A DNA stretch of 64,000 bases. Source: Sphingobacterium haloxyli. GTDB taxonomy: Bacteria; Bacteroidota; Bacteroidia; Sphingobacteriales; Sphingobacteriaceae. Numbering within the stretch: position 1 is the first letter of the stretch; every line of letters begins with the position of its first letter. Made by a program: the position numbers and the translations under genes. Positions 35,954-45,007 of this stretch are shown one piece after another. The notes beneath the pieces are model-generated. The model saw only the letters and a program-made list of their open reading frames with translations, searched no databases and had not been told where the DNA came from. The stretch lies in NCBI RefSeq assembly GCF_002980525.1, contig NZ_PVBQ01000009.1, positions 80,538-144,537 on the forward strand, written 5' to 3'.

Positions 35954-38488
35954 ATGAGGAGAATAAGCTTGCTGAAATTGTTGATATTGATATTTACTCT
36001 CGGCGTTGCTGCACAGCATGGCGTGGCTCAACAAAAAATCATCGGAACAGTTGTTGATGGCGTAACAGGACAAGGTGTTCCACAAGCGAGCTTAAAGCTG
36101 CGGGGAACGGCGGATGGTACTTCATGTGATTCTTCTGGACGATTTTTTTTGGCGACAAATGCCCGGTTACCGTTGCAACTCGTTGTATCCGCTATAGGAT
36201 ATGAGGAACTACTTGTGTATGTCGACACGCTACGGGAACATTTACATATTGCGTTAGCGCATGATAAAAATGTAATCGATGCGGTAGAAGTGTCGCGCCG
36301 GCAGAAATATAGGAACCGAAATCCTGCAGTTGATCTTATTCATCAGGTCATCAAGAACAAGCGTTCTAATCGTTTGGAAAGCCAACCACGGGTCTCTTTT
36401 GAGCAGTACGACAAATTGCAGTTTGGACTCGTAAACCCATCAGCGCAATATAATAAGCGAATGGGAAGCTTAGGTTTTTTCTTCGATAATGTGGACACAT
36501 TGACATCGCCTGGAAATAAGCTGCTTACCATTTTTATGCAGGAACAGCTTAGTGATGTATTTTCTAAGAACGATCCCAAAGCGTTTAAAAAGCGGGTGAA
36601 GTCTATCAAACAGACTGATTTTGACGATCGGTATGTAAATAATCATAACATACAGTCCTACTTATCTTATCTTTTTCAGGAGGTAGAGATTTATGACGAC
36701 AATATTTTTTTGATTAACAAGTTATTTCTAAGTCCGATAGCGGACAATGCCCCAGTTTTTTATAAGTACTACATCGTGGATACGATTAATACAGAAGAAG
36801 GGCGTTTAATCGAATTAAATTTTGAGCCGCGAAACAAAACTGACCTATTGCTTAGTGGTAAGCTGAGGATTACAACCGACGGTCGTTTCGCAGTGCAGGG
36901 TGCCAGGTTACGTGCAAATAAAGAGGCGAATCTAAACTGGGTAAATGACATAACCATTGATTTGCAATTTCGGCCAAACGAGGAGCAATATATGTTTCTG
37001 GTGCGTAGTGATGTAGACATCATGTTTGGTACGAACAGAAACGATGCGGTTTATGGTCGTAAGACGACGTACAATTATGATTACGACTTTTCTCCATCGT
37101 TCTCTGACGATGTCTTTAAAGGGGCGCCTACAGAGATATTGACGTCGGCAAGGGATAATGAAAAGCTTGTTCATCAACAACGTCCGGTGCAGCTATCGCC
37201 TGTAGAAAACAGGGTCTACACGAATGTTGATTCACTAAACAATAACCGTACATTTCGAACGATGCTTGCTGCTGGCTATTTGTTGGCACAGGGATTCTAT
37301 CCGGCTGGACCTGTTGAATTTGGACCGCTGGAGTATTTATATTCAAGGAATAATATAGAGGGCAATCGGATACGGCTAAGTGGACGGACCACATTGGGTT
37401 TTTCGGAAAAGCTGTTTATCGAGGGATATTTAGCGTATGGAACACAAGATGGCAAAATGAAGTATTTTGTTCGGCCAACGTTTTCGTTAAACGGTGAATC
37501 TGTGGCTACTTTTCCAGCACACTACTTGCAAGTGGCGGTACAGCATGATATTTTCGATCCCGGCAGGATGCTTGGTTTTAAAAAGGGAGATAGTTTTTTT
37601 CAGTCTATACGCAGTAACCGCCCGACGAAATGGATGGATACCTATGCGTATCAACTTAAGCATCTAATTGAATTTGGCAACCACGTGAGTCTGCAGAGCT
37701 CTTTTATCCATCATCGTAGGAGAGCGATTGGTGATTTGGAATTTGTTTCTTCCGGAGATGAGCCCGTCGATATAGCTCATATAAATACCAACGAATTGGA
37801 ATTTATACTGCGGTGGGCCCCAAAAGAAAAGTTTTATTATCGTAACTTGACTAGGCGTACAATTGTAGAGAAGTACCCGGTGTTTACGCTACAGTATAAT
37901 CGTGGACTGAAAGGGTTTTGGAGTGGAGACTATGCTTTCGACGCGATGCGTGCTTCGGTGTCGAAACGTTTCTTTCTGAATCAATTGGGCTTTGCTGATA
38001 TGACGTTGAGCGGGGGGAAAATTTGGGGCACCCTGCCTTATCCGTTATTGGAAATGCCGAATGTATTCCGAGATGAGGATACTCGGCATGAAATAGACTT
38101 TTCGATGATGCGTAGTATGGAGTTTGTGGCGGATGAATATGTCCGTCTGGCATTTGAACATCAGCTTGAAGGATTTATCTTAAATAAGATTCCGTTAATC
38201 AAAAAGCTTAAACTGCGAGAGCTTTGGGGAGCGAAAATGTTTTATGGTCGGCTGAGTGATGTTAATAACCCTTATCTTAGCAAAGATGTGGTTCATTTTG
38301 ACACCGACGCTGATGGAGATATCATGACGCACATGTTTGATAATAAGGTTCCGTATTGGGAGGGCAAAGTAGGCATTGACAATATTTTCCGTTTATTGCG
38401 GGTTGAGTACATACGGCGGCTAAACTATACGGCTTTGCCGAATGTCGACAAAGACAGGTATCGGGTCAGCCTTCATTTAAATTTTTAA
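35954..38488 (+). CDS. DUF5686/carboxypeptidase-like regulatory domain outer-membrane protein
   Basis: An 844-residue exported protein from the chosen ATG; the start is set by a clean signal peptide (MRRISLLKLLILIFTLGVAA, cleavage near HGVAQQ). Next comes a carboxypeptidase-regulatory-like beta domain (IIGTVVDGVTGQGVPQASLKLRGT), then a long region with the features of the DUF5686 family and an aromatic-rich, beta-barrel-like C-terminal half ending RYRVSLHLNF. An outer-membrane location is likely. The function is not known. It is not a SusC-type transporter, because the plug motifs are absent. Confidence 0.8.
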   Translation: MRRISLLKLLILIFTLGVAAQHGVAQQKIIGTVVDGVTGQGVPQASLKLRGTADGTSCDSSGRFFLATNARLPLQLVVSAIGYEELLVYVDTLREHLHIALAHDKNVIDAVEVSRRQKYRNRNPAVDLIHQVIKNKRSNRLESQPRVSFEQYDKLQFGLVNPSAQYNKRMGSLGFFFDNVDTLTSPGNKLLTIFMQEQLSDVFSKNDPKAFKKRVKSIKQTDFDDRYVNNHNIQSYLSYLFQEVEIYDDNIFLINKLFLSPIADNAPVFYKYYIVDTINTEEGRLIELNFEPRNKTDLLLSGKLRITTDGRFAVQGARLRANKEANLNWVNDITIDLQFRPNEEQYMFLVRSDVDIMFGTNRNDAVYGRKTTYNYDYDFSPSFSDDVFKGAPTEILTSARDNEKLVHQQRPVQLSPVENRVYTNVDSLNNNRTFRTMLAAGYLLAQGFYPAGPVEFGPLEYLYSRNNIEGNRIRLSGRTTLGFSEKLFIEGYLAYGTQDGKMKYFVRPTFSLNGESVATFPAHYLQVAVQHDIFDPGRMLGFKKGDSFFQSIRSNRPTKWMDTYAYQLKHLIEFGNHVSLQSSFIHHRRRAIGDLEFVSSGDEPVDIAHINTNELEFILRWAPKEKFYYRNLTRRTIVEKYPVFTLQYNRGLKGFWSGDYAFDAMRASVSKRFFLNQLGFADMTLSGGKIWGTLPYPLLEMPNVFRDEDTRHEIDFSMMRSMEFVADEYVRLAFEHQLEGFILNKIPLIKKLKLRELWGAKMFYGRLSDVNNPYLSKDVVHFDTDADGDIMTHMFDNKVPYWEGKVGIDNIFRLLRVEYIRRLNYTALPNVDKDRYRVSLHLNF

Positions 38489-38534
38489 TACTATGCGACC
38501 ATCATGATTTATCCTTTAAAAATAATTTATTACG

Positions 38535-39314
38535 ATGAAAAAGACACCTACTTATTTTCTATTGGACATCAAAAATAATACGGCATATATCACTGTGAAT
38601 AGGCCGGATAAGTTGAACGCACTGAATACGCTTGTCTTAAAAGAACTTTCCGAAATTTTAACAACATTGGAAGCAAATGAAGACGTGCGGGGTATCATCC
38701 TAACCGGTGCTGGAGATAAAGCGTTCGTTGCCGGTGCCGATATCAAAGAATTTCAAGAGTTTTCGTCTGATGAGGCGTGGCAATTATCAAAATCCGGGCA
38801 AGAAGAGGTTATGGATAACTTGTATACGTTTCCCAAACCGGTAATTGCGGCGATTAATGGATTTGCGCTCGGGGGAGGATTAGAATTAGCGATGGCATGC
38901 CACATCCGTGTAGCAAGCGAAGAAGCGAAGATGGGGCTTCCAGAGGTTTCTCTGGGGATTATTCCGGGATACGGTGGTACACAGCGATTGCCGCAGCTTG
39001 TTGGACGGGGAAAAGCGTTAGAAATGATCATGACGGGCGATATAATCGAGGCGAAAGATGGGTTACAGTGGGGCTTAGTTAACCACGTGGTACCGCAGGG
39101 GGAACTGATTTCTACCTGTGAAAGGCTTTTGGAAAAAATGTACCAACGGTCGAGCTCGGCAATTGCTGCGGCTATCCGCGCGGTGAATATAGGGCTTATG
39201 GAACCGGAAAGGGGTTATGAAGAAGAAATGGATGCTTTTGCAAATGCCTTTGATACGCCAGACTTTCAAGAAGGTGTAGCCGCTTTCTTGGAAAAGCGAA
39301 AACCAAACTTTTAG
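38535..39314 (+). CDS. Enoyl-CoA hydratase/isomerase family protein (crotonase)
   Basis: A 259-residue cytoplasmic crotonase. The oxyanion-hole motif is AFVAGADIKEF, and both catalytic glutamates are present at the normal 20-residue spacing: E117 (GGGLELAMAC) and E137 (LPEVSLGIIPG). It would hydrate trans-2-enoyl-CoA in beta-oxidation or in butyrate-type pathways. No other beta-oxidation gene adjoins it, so its pathway is open. Confidence 0.9.
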   Translation: MKKTPTYFLLDIKNNTAYITVNRPDKLNALNTLVLKELSEILTTLEANEDVRGIILTGAGDKAFVAGADIKEFQEFSSDEAWQLSKSGQEEVMDNLYTFPKPVIAAINGFALGGGLELAMACHIRVASEEAKMGLPEVSLGIIPGYGGTQRLPQLVGRGKALEMIMTGDIIEAKDGLQWGLVNHVVPQGELISTCERLLEKMYQRSSSAIAAAIRAVNIGLMEPERGYEEEMDAFANAFDTPDFQEGVAAFLEKRKPNF

Positions 39315-39353
39315 AATATTTGTTCCACAGTTAATATAGATACTATTAACTGT

Positions 39354-40400
39354 ATGAGCAATCCCGTTTTCTCACAAAGAGAGAGAAATATTATTATTCT
39401 CTTAATTGTCCTAACCCTGGGCGGTATACTCTTATACGCCACACGCGGGATTTTTGGAGCTTTTCTCGGTACATTGGTTATGTATACGCTGTTTCGTAAA
39501 CTCAACATTTTTTTTATCGAGAAATGGCGTTGGCCTAAACCGCTGGCGGCTGGGGTTATTATCATTCTATCCATTTTTATTATCGTCCTCCCTTTTTTTG
39601 GTATTGGAAGCATGCTGGTCCGAAAAGCGTTGGAATTACAGGAAAATCCGGCCTGGATAAAGCAGATTATCGATGCCGTAAACCAATTTGCTGGTGACAA
39701 ATTGGGAAAACCGGATTTGCTACAAGAACAGCTCGAATCGAGCGCTGCTTATTTTGGTAAGTTGCTGACGGCCGTTTTGGGCGGAGCGGCAAACGTATTT
39801 CTGGAAATAACCGTGATGTATTTCATTTTATATTTCCTGTTTGTTAATTATCGAGGCTTTGAAAACGGCATATTATACTATTTGCCGTTTGATGAGGAGC
39901 AGGCGGTGGTATTTAGCTCTGAGTTGAAAAATATTACATATTCCAATATCCTCGGGCAGTCAATTATTGCTATTGTTCAAGGTGGATGTCTCGCTATCGG
40001 GTTCGTGATTTTTGACGTTGGCGACCCGTTGTTCTGGGGCGTAATTTGTGCTATCTTATCTTTCATCCCCCTTTTAGGACCGCCACTGATTTTTGTGCCC
40101 GCTGTGCTGGTCTTATTTTCGCAAGGGAACTCCTGGCAAGCGTTGGGTCTACTCGTTTGGGGGTTTGGATTGGTGATTAATATTGATAATATACTGCGCT
40201 TTATCATCAGCAAAAAAGTAGGCAATATTCACCCATTGATTACCGTGATAGGAGTGATTATCGGGTTGCCTTTATTTGGCTTGATGGGATTGGTTTATGG
40301 CCCCTTGTTATTGTCTTACCTCCTTATCGCAGTGAAAGTATATAAAGCGAATAAACGTCTGTCGCTTCAAAAAGAGCAGTTGAAGGGAAATAAAGACTGA
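39354..40400 (+). CDS. AI-2E family transporter
   Basis: A 348-residue inner-membrane protein with about seven helices. The C-terminal region has the family pattern (FIPLLGPPLIFVPAVLVL, then HPLITVIGVIIGLPLFGLMGLVYGPLL). Members include autoinducer-2 exporters and Na+/H+ antiporters, so the transported species cannot be assigned. It is convergent with the alpha-hydroxy-acid dehydrogenase gene and shares a bidirectional terminator with it. Confidence 0.88.
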   Translation: MSNPVFSQRERNIIILLIVLTLGGILLYATRGIFGAFLGTLVMYTLFRKLNIFFIEKWRWPKPLAAGVIIILSIFIIVLPFFGIGSMLVRKALELQENPAWIKQIIDAVNQFAGDKLGKPDLLQEQLESSAAYFGKLLTAVLGGAANVFLEITVMYFILYFLFVNYRGFENGILYYLPFDEEQAVVFSSELKNITYSNILGQSIIAIVQGGCLAIGFVIFDVGDPLFWGVICAILSFIPLLGPPLIFVPAVLVLFSQGNSWQALGLLVWGFGLVINIDNILRFIISKKVGNIHPLITVIGVIIGLPLFGLMGLVYGPLLLSYLLIAVKVYKANKRLSLQKEQLKGNKD

Positions 40401-40430
40401 AAAATATCCCGCCATGACGGGATATTTTTT
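40400..40430. terminator. Bidirectional terminator between two convergent genes
   Basis: A symmetric hairpin: AAAAATATCCCG and its complement around a CCATGA loop. The T-run on each strand lets it stop the AI-2E gene on the plus strand and the dehydrogenase gene on the minus strand. Confidence 0.88.
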
Positions 40431-40433
40431 ATG

Positions 40434-41603
40434 TTACATTTTCAATAGTCTTTCAGGGAATTGACTAACATTTTCTAGCGTGAGTTGTTGCATCACTTGA
40501 TATAGCTGTGCTTTAAACAGGTTGATGGTATGCTCGCCACCTTCGTCGCCTAACGCACCGACACCGTACATAAAAGGGCGCCCCATAAAATTAAAATCAG
40601 AACCTACGGCATGGGCGCGGGCCAGATCGACACCGGAACGTATACCACCATCTAGCATAATTTTTATCTTCTCTTTGTAGGAGGGATTGCTGGCGAGGTG
40701 TATTAGTGAATTAATAGAAGATTCTCCTGCGTCTATTTGGCGGCCGCCATGATTGGATACAATCACGCCGTCAGCACCAATGCTGATAACTGCCTCCATA
40801 TCTTCGTCGCTCGCAATACCTTTCACCACGAGTGCTCCTTTCCAAATATCGCGGATGGCTTTTACTTTTTCGATGTCTACCTTACCCGTGAAGGTACGGT
40901 CCATAAATTTGCCTAGCTGTGCAAGGTCGAGCCCTTTTTCCATATAAGGTTTTAAGGTCGCAAAAGAAGGTATACCGTGCTGTAACGTTTTAATGCCCCA
41001 CAGTGGCCGCATCATAGCTTGCGTAATGTTGGAAATGTTCATTTTCGGCGGCATGGACAAACCGGCTTTGATTTCGCGATAGCGAAGACCGAAAGATGGA
41101 ACATCTACCAAGACGACTAGTACAGGACATTCCACCGCTGCTAGACGGCGCAAGATATCATCCCGAAGCTTGTTTTCGGTCGGGTGGTAAAGTTGGAACC
41201 ACGCCTTCCCCTCTGAAACTTCGGCGATACGTTCAATACTACTTGTTGATACCGTGCTCAAGGTATATGGTATGTCATTTTTGGCAGCTGCTTTAGCTAG
41301 AATTTCTGGGGCATTGGGCCACATCAGCCCTTGTAGACCGATGGGGGAGATACCAAAGGGCGCGCTGTACCGTCTACCAAAAAGTTCTACAGACATGTTG
41401 ATATCGCCAGAGACCCGAAGGTACTGCGGTTTTAGTACAATGTTGTCGAAATCACTTTCGTTTTTTGCTAAGTTCCACTCTTCGTTACAACCTCCTTCGA
41501 GGTAATCAAATGCAAATTTGGGAATTCGGGATTTCGCTTTTGCTCTTAAATCGACGATAGACGGATATTTTGAATTATATCGATATACGATTTTCTTACT
41601 CAT
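40434..41603 (-). CDS. lldD: FMN-dependent alpha-hydroxy-acid dehydrogenase (L-lactate dehydrogenase-like)
   Basis: A 389-residue TIM-barrel flavoenzyme that oxidises L-lactate or another L-2-hydroxy acid to the keto acid. The active-site motif SNHGGRQID carries the catalytic H285 and substrate-binding R288; FMN-binding K261 (VVKGIAS) and the phosphate-binding DGGIRSG and GRPFMYG stretches are present. The length is normal. The acceptor is probably quinone, as in LldD. It stands alone, divergent from metE across a 339-bp region. Glycolate or mandelate as substrate is possible. Confidence 0.85.
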   Translation of the reverse strand: MSKKIVYRYNSKYPSIVDLRAKAKSRIPKFAFDYLEGGCNEEWNLAKNESDFDNIVLKPQYLRVSGDINMSVELFGRRYSAPFGISPIGLQGLMWPNAPEILAKAAAKNDIPYTLSTVSTSSIERIAEVSEGKAWFQLYHPTENKLRDDILRRLAAVECPVLVVLVDVPSFGLRYREIKAGLSMPPKMNISNITQAMMRPLWGIKTLQHGIPSFATLKPYMEKGLDLAQLGKFMDRTFTGKVDIEKVKAIRDIWKGALVVKGIASDEDMEAVISIGADGVIVSNHGGRQIDAGESSINSLIHLASNPSYKEKIKIMLDGGIRSGVDLARAHAVGSDFNFMGRPFMYGVGALGDEGGEHTINLFKAQLYQVMQQLTLENVSQFPERLLKM

Positions 41604-41942
41604 CTTTGAAACGGTATTTTATTATAGCGGAGCGAATATACAGACTATTTTGTTAATTACCGTCCTGTTGTGTGTCGCTTTAGTCTATACTTTTTGCGTT
41701 CCTTTTTATACAAAAGGAACATAAAAGAAAATTTTGTTAAATTCCTTTTTATTCTTATCTTGGCTTCGCTTATAGAGAAAGGCCGAGGGAGTAGACCCGC
41801 TGAAGCCTTAGCAACCTGTCTCTTGACAAGGTGCTACATTCTACTCCTGATTGGGAGAAAGATAAGCTGAGCACACTCTTCCTGGTGTCCTTTTCTCCAA
41901 AGCAAAAAAGATAAGAAAAATTAACACAACAACAGATATATT
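41604..41942. other. 339-bp divergent region between lldD and metE
   Basis: No gene is seen here. It holds the SAM riboswitch and, to its left, the AT-rich part where both divergent promoters must lie. A degenerate plus-strand candidate (TTG at 41668-41670, TACTTTT at 41688-41694) would start transcription a few dozen bases before the riboswitch. Confidence 0.6.
41754..41866 (+). promoter_or_regulatory. SAM-I riboswitch (S-box leader) of metE
   Basis: A SAM-binding aptamer: P1 is a perfect 8-bp helix (CTTATCTT 41754-41761 with AAGATAAG 41859-41866), followed by the conserved core GAGGGAGTAGACCCGCTGAAGC-like region and AGCAACCTGT at about 41807-41819, with a P3 and P4 region after it. It sits 76 nt before metE, the classic target: SAM binding would lower methionine synthesis. 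The T-run of a standard terminator is not obvious downstream, so the switching platform is unusual (see the finding on the repeated P1 strand). Confidence 0.9.
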
Positions 41943-44255
41943 ATGTTATTAACAAACAATTTAGGCTACCCGAGAGTGGGTGCATTCCGCGAATTGAAAA
42001 AGGCCAATGAAGCTTATTGGGCTAAGAAAATCGGCGCGGAAGAACTATTGCAAGCAGGACTTAAAATCCGTGAAGGCAATTGGAAGACACAGAAAGAGGC
42101 AGGTATCGACTTGATTCCATCCAATGACTTTTCTTTTTATGACCAAGTATTGGATTTGTCTCTAACAGTAGGCGCTATTCCAGCTCGTTACAGCTCGCTG
42201 TTAAACAAAATTGATCGCCAATATAATTTAGACTTATATTTTGCGATGGCACGCGGATTCCAAGAGGAGGGTGTGGACGTCACGGCGATGGAAATGACTA
42301 AATGGTTCGATACGAACTATCACTATCTTGTTCCGGAATTTACGAAAGATCAAACGTTTAAATTGACGTCGGAGAAATTCTTGAACGAGTACAACGAGGC
42401 TAAATCATTGGGTATTGAAACAAAACCTGTATTGATTGGCCCGATAACTTATCTTTTAATAGGTAAAGAAAAGGAAGAGGGCTTTAATCGTATTGATTTA
42501 ATTGATAGATTATTGCCTGTTTATGAGGAGATCTTAGCAAAGTTGGCTGATGCAGGTGCACAATATGTGCAGATCGATGAGCCGTTCTTAGCATTGGATA
42601 TTGATGATGCTACACGCACTTTATACGGTAAAGTGTTTGAAAAATTGGCTACTGCAGCTAAGGGCATCAAATTGATTGCGGCAACTTATTTCGAAGCTCT
42701 CCGCGACAACGAAGAAACGGCGGTGAACTTACCGGTTCATGCGCTTCACCTTGATCTTGTTCGTGGAGAAAATCAACTAGATACTGTTTTATCAAAAGTT
42801 CCTGCATCTTTGACACTTTCTTTAGGGGTTGTTGAAGGGCGAAACATCTGGAAAAACGACTATGAAAAATCGTTGGTGAAAATCAGACAGGCAGTAGATG
42901 CATTGGGAGCTGACCGGGTGTGGGTTGCCCCCTCCTCGTCGTTATTGCATGTTCCGTTTGATTTGGATAACGAGGATAATGAAGAATCTTTGCCAGCTGA
43001 GGTGAAGAACTGGTTGGCTTTTGCAAAACAAAAGTTAGCCGAAGTGAAAGACTTGGCGGTGTTGGCTGATGGTGAAGCGGATGCAAAAACCACTGAGCGT
43101 TTTGAAGCGAACAAGGCGGCTGCGGAAAGTCGTCGTACTTCACCGTTGATCCATAGACCGGAAGTGAAAGAGCGCACCGCGAATATTACGGATGACGATG
43201 CGACTCGTACGTCTCCGTTTTCCACTCGTAAAGCGGCGCAGCAGGCGAAATTTAATTTGCCGGCGTTTGCTACGACGACAATCGGGTCTTTCCCGCAGAC
43301 GAAAGACGTCCGTAAGTGGAGAGCAGACCTGAAAAAAGGTGCGATTACGCAGGAGCAGTACGACAAAGAAATTGCGGAAGAAACCGAAAGAACTATCCGT
43401 TTGCAAGAAGAACTGGATATTGATGTGTTGGTACACGGTGAGTTTGAACGTAATGACATGGTGGAGTACTTCGGCGAGCAATTGGCTGGCTATGCGTTCA
43501 CGAAAAATGGATGGGTACAGTCTTATGGCTCCCGTTGTGTAAAACCTCCAATTATTTATGGTGATGTTTATCGCCCTGCGGATATGACGGTTCGCTGGTC
43601 TGCGTATGCACAGTCCTTGACAGATCGCCCTGTAAAAGGGATGTTGACTGGACCGGTTACTATTTTGCAATGGTCATTTGTACGTAACGACCAACCCCGT
43701 TCGACAACGACTTATCAAATTGCTTTGGCTATTTTGGACGAGGTGCAGGCATTGGAAAAAGCGGGTATCAAAATCATCCAAATTGATGAGCCAGCTATTC
43801 GGGAGGGACTTCCTTTGCGTAAAACCGATCAGCAAGATTATTTGAACTGGGCTGTTCGAGCGTTCCGTGTTTCGTCATCCAATGTGGAAGATGATACTCA
43901 AATCCATACACACATGTGTTACTCGGAGTTCAATGATATCATTCAGGACATCGCGGCTATGGATGCTGATGTGATTACGATAGAAACATCGCGTTCACAA
44001 ATGGAATTGCTTGATGCCTTTGCCGGAGATTTCAAATATCCAAATGATATTGGCCCGGGTGTGTACGATATACATTCGCCACGTGTGCCTAACACAGAGG
44101 AGATGGTGCACTTACTTCGCAAAGCGAAAGCCGTTGTGCCTGCTGAACAGCTATGGGTAAACCCTGATTGTGGTTTGAAAACCCGTGCATGGCCAGAGAC
44201 GAAAGCAGCGCTTGAATCTATGGTGGAAGCAGCTAAGATATTACGCGCAGAATAG
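41943..44255 (+). CDS. metE: Cobalamin-independent methionine synthase
   Basis: A 770-residue enzyme that transfers the methyl group of 5-methyltetrahydropteroyl-triglutamate to homocysteine, giving methionine. It has both barrels. The C-terminal zinc site is visible: H657 and C659 (THMCYSEF) and C743 (NPDCGLKTR). The N-terminal barrel starts NNLGYPRVGAFRELKKANEAYW. It needs no vitamin B12, and expression is controlled by the SAM-I riboswitch upstream. A hairpin terminator follows. Confidence 0.97.
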   Translation: MLLTNNLGYPRVGAFRELKKANEAYWAKKIGAEELLQAGLKIREGNWKTQKEAGIDLIPSNDFSFYDQVLDLSLTVGAIPARYSSLLNKIDRQYNLDLYFAMARGFQEEGVDVTAMEMTKWFDTNYHYLVPEFTKDQTFKLTSEKFLNEYNEAKSLGIETKPVLIGPITYLLIGKEKEEGFNRIDLIDRLLPVYEEILAKLADAGAQYVQIDEPFLALDIDDATRTLYGKVFEKLATAAKGIKLIAATYFEALRDNEETAVNLPVHALHLDLVRGENQLDTVLSKVPASLTLSLGVVEGRNIWKNDYEKSLVKIRQAVDALGADRVWVAPSSSLLHVPFDLDNEDNEESLPAEVKNWLAFAKQKLAEVKDLAVLADGEADAKTTERFEANKAAAESRRTSPLIHRPEVKERTANITDDDATRTSPFSTRKAAQQAKFNLPAFATTTIGSFPQTKDVRKWRADLKKGAITQEQYDKEIAEETERTIRLQEELDIDVLVHGEFERNDMVEYFGEQLAGYAFTKNGWVQSYGSRCVKPPIIYGDVYRPADMTVRWSAYAQSLTDRPVKGMLTGPVTILQWSFVRNDQPRSTTTYQIALAILDEVQALEKAGIKIIQIDEPAIREGLPLRKTDQQDYLNWAVRAFRVSSSNVEDDTQIHTHMCYSEFNDIIQDIAAMDADVITIETSRSQMELLDAFAGDFKYPNDIGPGVYDIHSPRVPNTEEMVHLLRKAKAVVPAEQLWVNPDCGLKTRAWPETKAALESMVEAAKILRAE

Positions 44256-44284
44256 TATTCACGGTAATTAGTATTATAAAAGTA

Positions 44285-44320
44285 GACACGGCCCGCGGGA
44301 TTTTTCCTCGGGCCGTTGTC
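44285..44320 (+). terminator. Probable terminator after metE
   Basis: A hairpin of GACACGGCCCG with CGGGCCG-T-TGTC (one bulged T) and a 13-base loop. The following sequence (TTGATAAACG) has only a poor T-tract, so it may be a weak or factor-assisted terminator. Confidence 0.5.
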
Positions 44321-44384
44321 TTGATAAACGTATGGTTAACACTTTTTTTACAATGGTAGGGTAGTTTACTTCACATAAGGTTAG

Positions 44385-44392
44385 TATTTTTG
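44385..44392 (+). promoter_or_regulatory. -7 box just before the 123-residue membrane protein gene
   Basis: TATTTTTG matches TAnnTTTG exactly. The ATG at 44399 begins 6 nt after it, at the place where transcription is expected to start, so the mRNA may be leaderless. A clear TTTG -33 element at the usual spacing is not present. Confidence 0.4.
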
Positions 44393-44398
44393 CCTCAA

Positions 44399-44770
44399 AT
44401 GTGGTTTAAAATCGTTCACGCTTTGGTGTTGTTGTGCTATCTGAATATTCTGGTTTATCAACCGGAGACAGTGTCTGGCATAAGGCATGACGATTCTCTT
44501 CTGAATGGCGAATCACTTTTGGAGATCGTGCTGGATGATGTATTAGCTCTTCCCATTGATAAGGATGCGGCTGATGTTGAAATTCCCTACGACGAATACA
44601 GATCGCACGGGCAGCAAGCCCTATCGCTATCGCTCTTTGTATTAGTTCTGGCAGTCCTGTTTTCTTTTAAGCAGCTGACCTCATATATCAAACATCCGGT
44701 ATACGACGGGAGGAAGCGGCGTATTGTGCCGGGCTACTATATGTACTTATATAGGCTACAACCCTTCTAG
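44399..44770 (+). CDS. Small membrane-anchored hypothetical protein upstream of an RND pump
   Basis: 123 residues from the ATG at 44399 (an in-frame TTG at 44390 would precede the -7 box's expected transcript start). There is a hydrophobic N-terminal segment (about 4-18, signal or anchor), a periplasmic loop of about 60 acidic residues with DEYRSHGQQ, a second hydrophobic helix (about 78-95), and a basic C-terminus. I do not recognise a family. It precedes the adaptor gene by 237 bp, so its link with the pump is positional only. Confidence 0.6.
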   Translation: MWFKIVHALVLLCYLNILVYQPETVSGIRHDDSLLNGESLLEIVLDDVLALPIDKDAADVEIPYDEYRSHGQQALSLSLFVLVLAVLFSFKQLTSYIKHPVYDGRKRRIVPGYYMYLYRLQPF

Positions 44771-45007
44771 CTTTTCTATTCCCAATAATTTCCCAAATCT
44801 TCGATTATTTTCGTGGATATTAGCGATTGGTTTTAACCCAAACGTTACAAGTAGGCAATAGTGAGTCGTCGGCTGACTTGCTACGGTTTAATCTTCTCGA
44901 GAAGACTATAATTTCGCTCAGGAGAGACTCATTAATCCGTATGACCTATTTGTAAGCGCGCTAGAGTTTAATTACAGATTTCATCATTTTTTAAGTAATA
45001 ATAATAC
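44771..45007 (+). other. 237-bp region before the efflux adaptor, with nested dyad symmetry
   Basis: No gene is visible. The segment 44862-44931 has TGAGTC and GACTCA at its ends, enclosing a 14-bp palindrome (TCTTCTCGAGAAGA, 44892-44905). It may be a regulator site or a folded leader of the pump operon. Confidence 0.5.

Noticed and set aside
41733..41763. TTTG, 19 bp and TATCTTGG, a near-perfect promoter just before metE
   Set aside because: It overlaps the 5' strand of riboswitch P1. A transcript from it would begin inside the aptamer and lose that strand, so it is more likely chance similarity.
42860..43459. Antisense open frame of 199 codons across metE
   Set aside because: It lies wholly inside metE in another frame, with low-complexity serine-rich composition expected of a shadow; no start site or neighbour supports it.
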